Source of the DNA: Butyrivibrio sp. M55
GTDB lineage: Bacteria; Bacillota; Clostridia; Lachnospirales; Lachnospiraceae
DNA: 47,944 nt
Reading direction: 5' to 3'
NCBI RefSeq assembly: GCF_900116865.1
Contig: NZ_FPCD01000022.1
Coordinates: 1 to 47,944 of the forward strand
Shown here: piece after piece, positions 33,858-43,477 of the stretch
Layout: every line of letters starts with the position of its first letter
How positions within the stretch are numbered: the first letter of the stretch is position 1
Made by a program: the position numbers and the translations under genes
The notes under the pieces: model-generated
Told to the model about the DNA's origin: nothing
Databases searched by the model: none
What the model saw: the letters and a program-made list of their open reading frames with translations, nothing else

Positions 33858-34808
33858 ATGAAACAAAATGGACCACAAACCCCGTCCCCTAGGACCAAAA
33901 GCACTTTGCTGCAGAACAAATTTATAGTTTGTCTGTTGGCAGTATTCTGCTGTCTTCTGTGGGGGAGTGCGTTTCCGAGTATCAAGGCGGGATATGAGCT
34001 TTTTGAGATAGGCGCGCAAGATAGCATGTCACAGATTCTTTTTGCGGGAATAAGGTTTTTGCTGGCGGGAGTGCTGACAATTATTTTTGGAAGCCTTTTT
34101 CAGAGAAAAGTTCTTTTTCCAAAGAAGACATCGTGGAATATGGTCTACATGCTCAGCGTTTTTCAGACAATGCTACAGTATTTTTTCTTTTATAAGGGAC
34201 TGGCTCATGCATCGGGAGTGAAGTCGTCGATAATCAACGGGATGACAACGTTCTTTGCGATTCTTTTGGCTTGCCTTGTGAGGAAGCAGGAACACCTGTC
34301 TTCGGAAAAGATAATAGGATGCCTTCTCGGAATCGCGGGAGTAATCACTGTGAGTCTGTCAGGTGGAAGTATTGGCGCGGGATTTGCATTTAACGGCGAA
34401 GGCTTTATCCTGATCGCGGCGGTTTCGTATGCAATCTCATCGGTGCTTATCAAGGAGTACTCCGTAAAAGAGAATCCTGTAACGCTCAGCGGATATCAGT
34501 TCCTTATAGGCGGCTTTGTAATGATGGTTGTAGGCTTTGCGGCCGGCGGAAGGATTCACCTGACAAGACCGGTCGGTATCCTGCTTATCATATACATGGC
34601 GCTGATATCGTCGGTTGCGTACTCGATATGGGGAATCTTGCTCAAACATAACCCTGTATCGACAGTAACGATTTACGGTTTTTCCAATCCAATTTTCGGA
34701 GCTCTTTTGTCCGCAATCTTCCTTGCTGAATGGGATAAGCTGAGTCTCAGGTACGTGACAGCTCTTTTGCTTGTCAGTCTGGGAATATACGTGGTCAACA
34801 GAAAGTAA
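33858..34808 (+). CDS. EamA/DMT family transporter, N-terminus altered by a repeat
   Basis: 316 residues with ten membrane helices in two EamA repeats, exporting a metabolite or amino acid. LLWGSAFPSIKAGYELF is the typical first helix. AAAGGGA sets ATG 33858. Codons 4-14 (NGPQTPSPRTK) are encoded by copy 5 of the dispersed repeat, inserted in frame between the start and the first helix. The cytosolic N-tail tolerates this, so the gene is probably functional. Confidence 0.87.
   Translation: MKQNGPQTPSPRTKSTLLQNKFIVCLLAVFCCLLWGSAFPSIKAGYELFEIGAQDSMSQILFAGIRFLLAGVLTIIFGSLFQRKVLFPKKTSWNMVYMLSVFQTMLQYFFFYKGLAHASGVKSSIINGMTTFFAILLACLVRKQEHLSSEKIIGCLLGIAGVITVSLSGGSIGAGFAFNGEGFILIAAVSYAISSVLIKEYSVKENPVTLSGYQFLIGGFVMMVVGFAAGGRIHLTRPVGILLIIYMALISSVAYSIWGILLKHNPVSTVTIYGFSNPIFGALLSAIFLAEWDKLSLRYVTALLLVSLGIYVVNRK
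33869..33897 (-). repeat. dispersed GGACC-ended repeat, copy 5, inside a coding region
   Basis: 29 bp identical to copy 3. It is read through in frame by the EamA gene. Confidence 0.92.
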
Positions 34809-34993
34809 AAAAGCCCAATTCCTCCTGCCGTCTGAACTACAGAAAAATATACTGTATATCGTAAAAATATGTTAAAATGATTCAATAACGCATCAACGTA
34901 GTAATTAATAAGGTGTACTGAAAATTACCGGAGAAGAGCGCTTAAGGGACACTCTATCCGGTTTGTTTGTAAAAGGCAGGAGGAACTGTTTTA

Positions 34994-36985
34994 ATGAAAG
35001 GTACTATCAAAGAAAAGCTTACGTTAGTTGTAATTCTCATTGTCGTTGCGGCAATGGTCATTTCCTCGGCAGTTATTGTCGGAACGTCAGGTAGCAAGCT
35101 TACCGGACAGCTTACAAGTCAGCTTCAGATAAATGCTGATAAGTATGCTAATTCGATCAATAGTTGGATTGAGATGGAAAAAGGTCTTAACAGTGCAGGT
35201 GCTGCGGCATTGGCTGCACTTCCCGACAAATCTTATAATGTCGAACATGCTCAGCAGATGGTCACAACGCAGGCTTCGGGACATCCTGAGCTTCTTAATC
35301 TTTATTATGGTATGGCAGATAAGACACATCTGCAGATGGATCCCGATGCCAAGCCGCCGGAGGGCTATGATCCCACACAGAGGGGATGGTACAAGGCAGC
35401 AGAGGCAGCAGGAACGACCATAGTAACAGATCCTTATATGGACGTGCTGATAGGTGGTATGTGTATCACAATCGCAACTCCTGTTTACAGAAACGGTCAG
35501 CTTGCGGGCGTTCTCGGAGCAGATTTTACCCTTGATTATATTGCAAATGTTGTCAACAGCATTCCGTACAGCAAAGGTGAGTACGGCTTCCTTGTTGATG
35601 CAAGCGGCAATTATATAATGCATGAAAATGAGGCGTATCTTCCCGGTGAAGAGACGGCAACAGCAGTGCTTAACGTTATGCCAAGTATATCTTCTATAAT
35701 CTCGGCACCCGGCAGCGAAGTTGTTCTGACAAAGGACTATGATTCCGAAAAGAACTACATTGCAACATCGAATATAGAAGGCTGCGGATGGTCTCTCGGA
35801 CTTGTTATGCCAAGGAAAAACGTGAGCGGCACCATCACACAGCTTATCGTAACAGCCATACTTATTACGCTGATTGCAATAGCTGCGGTAATCGTGATTA
35901 TGACAAAGTTTATAGGTGTGCAGCTTGCGCCTATGGAAGAGATGAAGTCTTTTGTAAAAGAGAAAGTTATAGGCGATGAAAACATCAAGCAGACCCACTC
36001 GGAAACGGAAGAAATCAGATATCTTTTGACCGAGCTCGAAGACCGTGTAATTGATACGATACATAAGACTAAAGACGAATCGCAGCTTATAAAAGACAAG
36101 ATGACGAGCGCGAACGATAAGATTACCGATATCAAAGACAGTATCTCTGAGATAAATGAAGCGATGCAGCGCACTGAGGGCGGTATAGAGACTCAGACGG
36201 CCAGCATTCAGAATATTGACAAGATATGCGATAACGTTATGTCTGCAACAGAAAACTTCGCGGCTGATACCAAGAATATGAGTGAAAGAACCGATGAGGT
36301 TATCGGAAGAGTTAAAGAGATGGTTCCCGAGATCCTTGCAAACAAGAATCATGCGGTTGAGATGACAAACAGGGCAAAAGAGGAGCTTGAAGAAGCTCTC
36401 AAGGGAATTCAGGTAATTGAGCAGATCGTGAATGTGGCAAGTGCGATTCAGGATATCGCAAGTCAGACAAACCTTCTTGCACTCAACGCATCAATTGAGG
36501 CGGCAAGAGCGGGAGAAGCGGGCAAAGGTTTTGCGGTTGTCGCAAGTGAGATCAACAGCTTAAGTACCACAACAGGAAATGAGATTGATAAGGTAAATGC
36601 TCTTACAAACGAAGTTACTGCCAATGTAAATGAGCTTTCGAGAGTAAGCAACCAGATCATCACATTCTTAACCGACAGAGTCCTTAAGGATTATGACAAT
36701 CTTGAGACTCTTGCAAGGAATTACATGGATGATGCAAATTATTACAGCGACATAAGTAAGGGACTTGGTAATGGGGCAAAAGAAGTAAGTACATCCGTAG
36801 CCGACATCAACAATGTACTTGAAAGAATAAATTCTGTTCAGAAAGAGCTTGGAGATGCGGTACGTGATATCTCGAGCAATATGCAGAGTATCACGGAGCA
36901 CAGTGCAAATGTATCGGGAGAGACCAAGGATGTTATGGATAGCATCATCAATCTTCAGGATACAACGGATAAGTTCAATGTATGA
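34994..36985 (+). CDS. methyl-accepting chemotaxis protein with Cache domain
   Basis: 663 residues. Helix 1 (about 10-30) and helix 2 (about 290-312) bracket a dCache-type ligand domain ([15 protein letters not shown] and [12 protein letters not shown]). A cytosolic HAMP-like link and a long coiled coil follow, with the hairpin tip [20 protein letters not shown] that contacts CheA/CheW. The ligand is unknown. The leader holds a hairpin (CCGGA/TCCGG, about 34930-34965). A terminator follows. Confidence 0.92.
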   Translation: MKGTIKEKLTLVVILIVVAAMVISSAVIVGTSGSKLTGQLTSQLQINADKYANSINSWIEMEKGLNSAGAAALAALPDKSYNVEHAQQMVTTQASGHPELLNLYYGMADKTHLQMDPDAKPPEGYDPTQRGWYKAAEAAGTTIVTDPYMDVLIGGMCITIATPVYRNGQLAGVLGADFTLDYIANVVNSIPYSKGEYGFLVDASGNYIMHENEAYLPGEETATAVLNVMPSISSIISAPGSEVVLTKDYDSEKNYIATSNIEGCGWSLGLVMPRKNVSGTITQLIVTAILITLIAIAAVIVIMTKFIGVQLAPMEEMKSFVKEKVIGDENIKQTHSETEEIRYLLTELEDRVIDTIHKTKDESQLIKDKMTSANDKITDIKDSISEINEAMQRTEGGIETQTASIQNIDKICDNVMSATENFAADTKNMSERTDEVIGRVKEMVPEILANKNHAVEMTNRAKEELEEALKGIQVIEQIVNVASAIQDIASQTNLLALNASIEAARAGEAGKGFAVVASEINSLSTTTGNEIDKVNALTNEVTANVNELSRVSNQIITFLTDRVLKDYDNLETLARNYMDDANYYSDISKGLGNGAKEVSTSVADINNVLERINSVQKELGDAVRDISSNMQSITEHSANVSGETKDVMDSIINLQDTTDKFNV

Positions 36986-37017
36986 GATGCTAGTTTCATT
37001 ACTGTGATAGATAAAAG

Positions 37018-37057
37018 CCTGCAACTGTCAGAAAATGGCAGTTGCAGGTTCTTTTTG
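37018..37057 (+). terminator. terminator after the Cache chemoreceptor
   Basis: CCTGCAACTG (37018-37027) pairs with CAGTTGCAGG (37039-37048), followed by TTCTTTTT. Confidence 0.85.
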
Positions 37058-37146
37058 ATTAAATACATCTGATATTTATAAAAAAGTTGTAAAATTCACT
37101 AAAAATCCGTAAAGATTGTCAAGATTTACGTAAATGCGTAAAAGAG

Positions 37147-37155
37147 TGGTATAAT
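37147..37155 (+). promoter_or_regulatory. extended -10 promoter of the second chemoreceptor
   Basis: TGGTATAAT, an extended -10 with TG one base ahead of TATAAT, 35 bases before the ATG. No good -35 is spaced correctly. A CGTAAA/TTTACG inverted repeat lies just upstream. Confidence 0.6.
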
Positions 37156-37189
37156 CTATAATATAGGGAAAGAACGGAGGAAGGGCGCT

Positions 37190-38665
37190 ATGCAGGAAAA
37201 TCATTTAAAACGCACTTGTAAACTAGTATTTCTAATTCACGTAATTACGACATTTTTTTCTATTGTCGGTCTTATGTCGCAGATCACAATGTCGGATCTT
37301 GCGCCTATCAGAGGAATTATCCCTTTGATCATGGTTATATTGGTATTTATCGCTGATTCGGTGTATCTTTTCATCAGCAAAGGTGGGGTTACATATATAA
37401 GAATACTTGCGATTACATATTCTATAGTTTATTGTGCAATGCTTAACAGTGGAAACACGTGCACAACTTATCCTTATATGATTCCATTTTTGATTGTATT
37501 TCTTCTTACACTTGATAAGCTGAGCGTAAGAGTCGGTGTTATCGGATTTGCTGTTTCCAATTTTATAAGAGTTGTACTTACGATTGCTACTACAGAGAAT
37601 ATACAGACTGATATCGAAGTTATCATGATAGAGGCAATCATTTCAATCCTTACAGTTGTAACGGTTCTTAAAGGCTACGGACTTGTTTCGAGATTCTTTG
37701 AGGAATCACTTGACGAAGTTACATCGGTTTCGGATAAAAATAAAACTATCACAGGAAAGATTACTGAAGTTGCGGATCAGGTAGTTGAGGACGTTTCTTC
37801 AGTAAGCGATGCTCTTAACACTATAGGTGAATCCGTAGAGCTTCTTGACGAGACTATGGAAAACATCATGGTTGGAACGCAGAATACCGCTGAGGCAATT
37901 ACTCATCAGACAACACAGACGCATGATATTCAGGATATTATCGATGATACCAAGAAGAGTGCGGATATAGTTGAAAGCATAAACACAGAAGCAGCAGATG
38001 CCCTCAAAGAAGGCATGGATGTTATGGAATCCTTGTTTGAAGAGGTTGAAAAAGCCAGAAAAGCAGGCGAAAATCTTCAGACGGCTGCAGATGAACTTCG
38101 TTCCAATACAGAAGATGTAAGCGGAATCACAAGCATTATTCTTTCAATCTCATCACAGACCAACCTTCTTGCTCTTAATGCCAGCATAGAGGCGGCCAGA
38201 GCGGGTGAAGTAGGTAAGGGATTTGCGGTAGTTGCCGATGAAATCAGAAATCTTGCCGAGCAGACAAGAAATGAGACTGAGAATATCACACGTATTATCG
38301 AGATTCTTACATCGAATGCAGATACCGTTGCCGATTGCGCTACGATAAGTTCACAGTCTGCAATCCGCGAGACTGAATATACACAGAGTGCATCCAAGAA
38401 GTTTGAGTTTATTCAGGAAAAACTTGGTGAGCTCAGCCAGTCAATCACGGATATCGGCAATTACATTACATCTCTTAGCAAAGCAAACAACGAGATTGTT
38501 GACAGTGCAAGTACGTTGTCGGCTACAAGTGAGGAGATAAGCGCAAGTTCAACCGAAGCTTCCAAGGCAAGTTCGCGAAACGTTGAGCTCGTTGCACAGT
38601 TCAAGAAGTCTATGGACGGAATCATCGCAAAGATCGAAGAACTTCAGAAATATACACAGGGATAA
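37190..38665 (+). CDS. methyl-accepting chemotaxis protein with polytopic membrane sensor
   Basis: 491 residues. The N-terminal ~175 residues form about six membrane helices with almost no outside loop and no Cache or HAMP domain. The rest is a coiled-coil signalling domain with tip [21 protein letters not shown] sensor buried in the membrane suggests detection of a membrane or energy signal. No other che gene is near. It has its own promoter and is bounded by terminators on both sides. Confidence 0.9.
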   Translation: MQENHLKRTCKLVFLIHVITTFFSIVGLMSQITMSDLAPIRGIIPLIMVILVFIADSVYLFISKGGVTYIRILAITYSIVYCAMLNSGNTCTTYPYMIPFLIVFLLTLDKLSVRVGVIGFAVSNFIRVVLTIATTENIQTDIEVIMIEAIISILTVVTVLKGYGLVSRFFEESLDEVTSVSDKNKTITGKITEVADQVVEDVSSVSDALNTIGESVELLDETMENIMVGTQNTAEAITHQTTQTHDIQDIIDDTKKSADIVESINTEAADALKEGMDVMESLFEEVEKARKAGENLQTAADELRSNTEDVSGITSIILSISSQTNLLALNASIEAARAGEVGKGFAVVADEIRNLAEQTRNETENITRIIEILTSNADTVADCATISSQSAIRETEYTQSASKKFEFIQEKLGELSQSITDIGNYITSLSKANNEIVDSASTLSATSEEISASSTEASKASSRNVELVAQFKKSMDGIIAKIEELQKYTQG

Positions 38666-38702
38666 AGAAACTAAAAGAAATACTATAAAGAGTGATCTAT
38701 AT

Positions 38703-38741
38703 AAGGGCTGTGGAAAGAAAGTCTTTTCACAGCCCTTTTTC
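38703..38741 (+). terminator. terminator between convergent genes
   Basis: AAGGGCTGTG (38703-38712) pairs with CACAGCCCTT (38728-38737), then TTTC. The stem can extend inward by GAAAGA/TCTTTT. It lies between the chemoreceptor and the AraC gene that faces it. Confidence 0.85.
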
Positions 38742-38770
38742 TATGCATCTTAGCGAACCGGTGTTATTCA

Positions 38771-39739
38771 TTACAGCTTCATCTTAGCAAAATGCGGATT
38801 TGCGGTAAGCGGATGCTGTTCTTCATTAAGTATTCTAAACTGTGACGGCGGATACCCGGTAGCTTTTTTGAATGCGCGTGTAAATGCCGTACAGCTCGTA
38901 AAACCGGCTTGGTAGGAAATATCTGTGACGGTCAGTTCGGGATTGGAAAGAAGCGTTTTTGCGTAGTTTATGCGCATTTGCTGAAGATACTGATAGAAGG
39001 TCAAGCCTGTATATTCCGAGAAAATCCTTTCGAAGTAAAATTTGCTGAAACCTGCATGAGAAGCGACACTTTCAAGAGTCAGATCGTCTGTAAAGTGTTC
39101 GGATAGATAACTGCACACATTGCTAAGAGAGATATTGTTTTTGTAATTGGCAGAAGCTGATGTGGAATCGGGCTCGCGGAAAAGATCTATGTTTTTTCCG
39201 CAGAAAGCAATAAATTGCATAAGAATGGAATAAATTTCGAGTTCGTCGTAAGGCGCAAGCTCCGTAAAGGATATTACTTCGTCATCCATTTCCTTTTCAT
39301 GCATATGAATACGCGGTGCGGAACCGAAATATAGCTTCATTATCGTGTCGATACGACCGCACAGATAATTATATATATCAGGAGGACACGTCTTTTTCTT
39401 GATATGAAGAGCGGGAGACATCAGGCGAAATGCCCTGTCCATTTCTTTTAAATTGATGATTCCGGAAAAATCGGCTTGAATGTACACACGGCTTCCCGGA
39501 GTCGGAGAAAAAATCTCATGAATAACGGTGGGACAGATTAAAAGAATGTCATCTATCTCGACGTGATAAGTCTGATTGGCGCAGATTACCTTGTACGGTG
39601 CTTCTTTGGGCCAAATAATCTCAATGTCGGTGTGCCAGTGTGGCGGAAAATCGGCATGCAGGCGGTTTATAAACATCCGCAAGCTGGTGTTGATCTTGTG
39701 CTGAACATTTTCTTTGGTACTTGAATAACGGTATTTCAT
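38771..39739 (-). CDS. AraC family regulator with cupin sensor, likely of the xyloside locus
   Basis: About 322 residues. The N-terminal part is a sugar-binding cupin (FPPHWHTDIEIIW, then the CPTVIHEIF strand), and the C-terminal ~100 residues are the double HTH (LTLESVASHAGFSKFYFERIF and VTDISYQAGFTSCTAFTRAFKK). It is divergent from the ABC-GH120 genes, the usual place for a cognate activator. ATG 39739 is favoured over one 75 bases upstream, which would add a non-homologous leader. Confidence 0.87.
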   Translation of the reverse strand: MKYRYSSTKENVQHKINTSLRMFINRLHADFPPHWHTDIEIIWPKEAPYKVICANQTYHVEIDDILLICPTVIHEIFSPTPGSRVYIQADFSGIINLKEMDRAFRLMSPALHIKKKTCPPDIYNYLCGRIDTIMKLYFGSAPRIHMHEKEMDDEVISFTELAPYDELEIYSILMQFIAFCGKNIDLFREPDSTSASANYKNNISLSNVCSYLSEHFTDDLTLESVASHAGFSKFYFERIFSEYTGLTFYQYLQQMRINYAKTLLSNPELTVTDISYQAGFTSCTAFTRAFKKATGYPPSQFRILNEEQHPLTANPHFAKMKL

Positions 39740-39791
39740 ACTGCTAAAAGAACTCCTGACAAAATAAAAAAGCATAGCAAAATCATAAATA

Positions 39792-39954
39792 GCAATTTTT
39801 GTTTCATATTTCAATACACAACATTATAACATGAGATATGGATGAAAATGTCTAAAAAATCGGCGTTATGTCATGGAAGAGGCAGAAAATTATAGATGAT
39901 TGTGAAAAGTTGCACAAATAAAAGAGCAATTTTGGTATGGTGAATGGCAATTTT
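39792..39954 (+). promoter_or_regulatory. GCAATTTT direct repeats, candidate AraC operators
   Basis: GCAATTTT occurs at 39792-39799, 39926-39933 and 39947-39954. The last two are exactly 21 bp apart, two helical turns, as for AraC-family half-sites. They lie upstream of the binding-protein gene; the first is close to the regulator's own start. TTGCAC (near 39911) may be a -35 element between them. Confidence 0.5.
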
Positions 39955-39999
39955 CCACACGCATCAAAAAGTAAATTATTATAGAATTATATAAAAGAT

Positions 40000-40019
40000 T
40001 GAAACAACAGCTTGTTTCA
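40000..40019. promoter_or_regulatory. 20-bp palindrome ahead of the sugar-transport genes
   Basis: TGAAACAA and TTGTTTCA arms flank CAGC. It lies 73 bases before the binding-protein ATG, downstream of the likely promoter, so it suits a repressor site or a leader hairpin. A two-fold symmetric site is not what an AraC protein normally binds, so a second regulator is possible. Confidence 0.5.
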
Positions 40020-40092
40020 TAAAAGGAGAGGTTTTTCAGAAATTGCTCTGGAAAGGTAAAAAATGGTAATTATGTGATAGGAGGGTAAGGTT

Positions 40093-41523
40093 ATGAACAA
40101 AAAGGTATTGGCTACTTTTTTTGCTACGGTTTTGGCTGCAACGACGTTAGCCGGATGCGGTGGAGGCTCTGCACCGGCTTCACCTGCGGCAGGAGGCGCC
40201 GGCGGTGATGCTACAGCTCAGGCAGATTCTTCGGCAGGAAAACAGACAGATGGAAAGAATCTCCCGACATTGACAACTGAGCCGCTTGAGATAACTCTTT
40301 GGGACATCGCTACTGAAGATCCTGCAAAGAGCACTCAGGAAGGTGCTGTGCAGAGATTCATGAAAGATTATCCCAATATCAAGGTTAATCAGGTGCACCA
40401 GCAGAATGATAACTATAAACAGCAGCTTGTAGTTGCCATGAGTTCAGGTCAGGCGCCTGATATCTATGTTCACTGGGGCGGCGGTCCTATGGCTGAGTAC
40501 TACAAATCAGGCTTTGCGAACGATCTTACCGAGATGTATGCAAAATACGATCATCCTGAATTTATCGATGCTGCTGTTGCACAGTCAACATATGACGGCA
40601 AGATGCTTGCCATTCCTTTCGGCGGACTTTCGGGATGTGATATCTTCTATAATAAAACGATTTTCAAAGACCTCGGTCTTGAAGTTCCAAAGACAATCGA
40701 TGAACTTGAGGCAGTGTGTGAAAAGCTCAAAGCAAACAACATTATTCCTTTCTCACTTGCAAACGCTTCAAAATGGACAGGATCAATGTACTACATGTAC
40801 CTTGTAGCACGTCATTCCGGAAATGCTGAATTTGATGCCGCATACACACAGGAGAACGGCGGAACATTTACAAGCGATGCATTTGTTTATGCAGGTACAA
40901 AGATTCAGGATTGGGTTAAAAAAGGATATTTCCCCGATGGTGTTAACTCACTTTCAGCAGATGATAACCAGGACAGAGCGCTTCTTTATGACGGTTCTGC
41001 AGCAATGATGCTTCATGGCGCTTGGCAGGTATCCGGAATCAAGACAGACAGTGAAGAGTGGTATAACGAGAATCTTGGCGTATTCCGCTTCCCTGAAGAT
41101 TCAGAAGCTAAGGCAAAGGGAGTTCCTCAGGATGTTGAGATAGGAACAGCCATTGGAATGGGTATGTCATTTAACTGCTTCAAAGAAGACAAGTCTGTAG
41201 ATCAGGAAAAACTTGATGCATGTTATGTACTTGCTACTCAGTATTATAACGATGATACATATAACAACGATCAGCTTTCAAGCGGAACTCAGCCTTCAAT
41301 CAAAGGCATGGAAGAAAATATCGACGATCCTAACATGAAGACAATCGCTGATGTATTCTTTAACGCTTCGAATGTACAGCTCTGGTATGATCAGTATCTT
41401 CCTGCATCTGTAACAGAAGTTCACAAGAACTGCATGACAGAGCTCTTCGGACTTGAGAAGACACCTGAACAAATTGGACAAGAGCATGATGCTGCGATGA
41501 AAAAGGCACTTGCCGAGCAGTGA
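40093..41523 (+). CDS. extracellular sugar-binding lipoprotein of ABC transporter
   Basis: 476 residues of solute-binding family 1. A lipoprotein signal ends at LAGC22, then a Gly/Ala/Ser-rich linker tethers the mature protein to the membrane. The domain contains ITLWDIATEDP, LVVAMSSGQAPDIYVHWGGG and other CUT1 features. With the GH120 enzyme downstream it most likely binds xylo-oligosaccharides (inferred). AGGAGGG precedes the ATG. Confidence 0.92.
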   Translation: MNKKVLATFFATVLAATTLAGCGGGSAPASPAAGGAGGDATAQADSSAGKQTDGKNLPTLTTEPLEITLWDIATEDPAKSTQEGAVQRFMKDYPNIKVNQVHQQNDNYKQQLVVAMSSGQAPDIYVHWGGGPMAEYYKSGFANDLTEMYAKYDHPEFIDAAVAQSTYDGKMLAIPFGGLSGCDIFYNKTIFKDLGLEVPKTIDELEAVCEKLKANNIIPFSLANASKWTGSMYYMYLVARHSGNAEFDAAYTQENGGTFTSDAFVYAGTKIQDWVKKGYFPDGVNSLSADDNQDRALLYDGSAAMMLHGAWQVSGIKTDSEEWYNENLGVFRFPEDSEAKAKGVPQDVEIGTAIGMGMSFNCFKEDKSVDQEKLDACYVLATQYYNDDTYNNDQLSSGTQPSIKGMEENIDDPNMKTIADVFFNASNVQLWYDQYLPASVTEVHKNCMTELFGLEKTPEQIGQEHDAAMKKALAEQ

Positions 41524-41573
41524 TTTGCCGGAAAATCAGACAATTTACGCGCTGCGGCTATAGTGGTTAAAAG

Positions 41574-41603
41574 CTGCCCGCAGGGATTATTTCCTGTGGG
41601 CAG
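41574..41603 (+). terminator. strong intercistronic hairpin after the binding-protein gene
   Basis: CTGCCCGCAGG pairs with CCTGTGGGCAG. There is no T-run, so it more likely protects the upstream mRNA 3' end or partly attenuates the permease genes, as is common between binding-protein and permease cistrons. Confidence 0.65.
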
Positions 41604-41654
41604 TATTTCATATCATCAGCTTTTGCTTATAAAACGCAGCAGGAAGGAGTTAAC

Positions 41655-42566
41655 GTGAAAAATGGCAATAATCCGGGCCTTGCTCAGGCCAGGGCAAAAA
41701 GTATAGCCAAAGCGGCAACGGTTTTTCTGTTACCGGCGCTTTTGCTTATAACAATTTATATTATCTATCCGGTTATTGATACTTTTGTTATCAGCGGATA
41801 TAAATGGAACGGCATTTCCTCTGACAGAATATTTGTGGGAATGGAAAACTGGGTTTCACTCATTCATGATGAGATGTTTTGGAAATCTTTCAAACATAAT
41901 CTGATCGTAATGGTTTTCTCAATTCTTTTGCAGATACCTTTGGGAATGCTACTTGCAACATTTCTTGATGCAGGTGGAAAAAAATTCAATATCTTCAAAA
42001 TCATCTGGTTTCTTCCGTATTTGATGAGTTCTGTTGCGATAGCTTTTCTTTTCGTATATGCACTTGCAACAAACGGTGGTATTGTTTCATCACTCGCTAC
42101 GATCATACATGGTAAAAAGACAACAATCGACCTTTTGGGAACTGCGCCAAATGCTCTTTACACCGTAATTGGCGTTATGGCATGGCAGTTTACGCCTTTT
42201 TACATGGTTTATTTCATTGCGGGATACGGCAATATCGATACATCGATATACGAGGCGGCTATTATTGACGGTGCAACAAGATGGCAGTATATAAAACGCA
42301 TTGCAATTCCTCTTTTGGGACCTATTTTTAAGACAGCATGCACTATGTCTCTTATAGGTTCACTTAAGTATTTTGATATGATCTGGAACATGACACAGGG
42401 CGGACCTGCGGGTTCTACAGAACTTATGGCTACATATATGTATAAGCTCTCGTTCCAGCAGTTTAACATGGGTTACGGTTCAGCAGTTGCGGCAGGAATG
42501 TTCCTTCTTATAACGGCTATCGCGTTGATCTTTAACAAAGCATTCAAGGTTAAGGAGGAGTATTGA
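41655..42566 (+). CDS. sugar ABC transporter permease, MalF-like
   Basis: 303 residues, six membrane helices. The ATPase-contact EAA loop is EAAIIDGATRWQYIKRIAIP. A GTG start follows AGGAAGGAG. It pairs with the next gene to make the membrane channel of a CUT1 importer. No ATPase subunit is encoded here; such importers usually share an MsmK/UgpC-type ATPase from elsewhere. Confidence 0.92.
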   Translation: MKNGNNPGLAQARAKSIAKAATVFLLPALLLITIYIIYPVIDTFVISGYKWNGISSDRIFVGMENWVSLIHDEMFWKSFKHNLIVMVFSILLQIPLGMLLATFLDAGGKKFNIFKIIWFLPYLMSSVAIAFLFVYALATNGGIVSSLATIIHGKKTTIDLLGTAPNALYTVIGVMAWQFTPFYMVYFIAGYGNIDTSIYEAAIIDGATRWQYIKRIAIPLLGPIFKTACTMSLIGSLKYFDMIWNMTQGGPAGSTELMATYMYKLSFQQFNMGYGSAVAAGMFLLITAIALIFNKAFKVKEEY

Positions 42567-42568
42567 GT

Positions 42569-43438
42569 ATGGTTAATTCAAATATGAGCGATGCGGATTA
42601 TCGCAAGTCCAAGATAAAATCAAGGGTTGCATGGGGCGTTGCAATATTTTTCGCATGTATCTGGCTTTTGCTTACGCTGACGCCGTTTTTCTTTATGATA
42701 ATAAATTCATTCAGAAAACAGTTCGATATGTTGCAGCAGGGCGTTTTTCATTTGCCTGATCCGTGGTATTTCAAGAATTACACTAATGTTGTTACGCACG
42801 GATTTTTTGGATATTTCATGCGAAGCGTGCTGGTGGTTGCGGTTTCACTTGTGCTTATGCTTATAATCTCGGCGTTTGCGGCATATCCGCTTGCAAGAAT
42901 GAATTTTAAGTTGAATCCGATTATATACGCGCTGATCGTTGCTATGATGTCGGTGCCTATGCATGTAACATTGATACCTATCTTTAAACTTACAACAGCG
43001 GTTGGGCTTTATGATACGCTCAGATCACTGATCGGACCTTATGTTGCATTTGCGCTTCCGATGTCGGTATTTATTTTGACGGCATTTATGAAGACTATTC
43101 CTAAGGAAGTTGAGGAGTCTGCGGAAATTGACGGATGCAACCGTTACCAGAACTTTTTTAAGATGATACTTCCTCTTTCCAAATCGGGACTTTCAACACT
43201 TGCGATATATAACGGTGTTTCGATGTGGAATGAGTTTGCTTTTGCCAACACTTTGCTTATTACTCCCGAGAGAAAGACACTTCCTCTTGCACTCGGACAG
43301 TTTAAAGGCGAACACTCACTTGATATTCCGATCATCCTGGCGGTGCTGACTCTTTCGGTGCTTCCGATGATAACTCTTTTTATAATCTTTCAGGATAAAC
43401 TGGTAAAAGGTATGATGGCAGGTGCGGTTAAAGGTTGA
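42569..43438 (+). CDS. sugar ABC transporter permease, MalG-like
   Basis: About 289 residues with six membrane helices and the EAA loop EESAEIDGCNRYQNFFKMILP. GGAGGAG overlaps the end of the MalF-like gene; ATG 42569 is chosen over a TTG two codons earlier. It completes the channel with the gene upstream. Confidence 0.92.
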   Translation: MVNSNMSDADYRKSKIKSRVAWGVAIFFACIWLLLTLTPFFFMIINSFRKQFDMLQQGVFHLPDPWYFKNYTNVVTHGFFGYFMRSVLVVAVSLVLMLIISAFAAYPLARMNFKLNPIIYALIVAMMSVPMHVTLIPIFKLTTAVGLYDTLRSLIGPYVAFALPMSVFILTAFMKTIPKEVEESAEIDGCNRYQNFFKMILPLSKSGLSTLAIYNGVSMWNEFAFANTLLITPERKTLPLALGQFKGEHSLDIPIILAVLTLSVLPMITLFIIFQDKLVKGMMAGAVKG

Positions 43439-43477
43439 TCATTTTGGATTACGATTTATATAGGAAAGAAGGTACTT

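Noticed and set aside
34905..34990. Riboswitch in the chemoreceptor leader
   Set aside because: There is a hairpin (CCGGA/TCCGG with GAG/CTC), but I could not match the conserved bases of the c-di-GMP or another class.
35087..36352. 421-codon frame on the minus strand
   Set aside because: Antisense to the Cache chemoreceptor, Cys/His-rich with no recognisable domain. It is a by-product of the + strand codon pattern.
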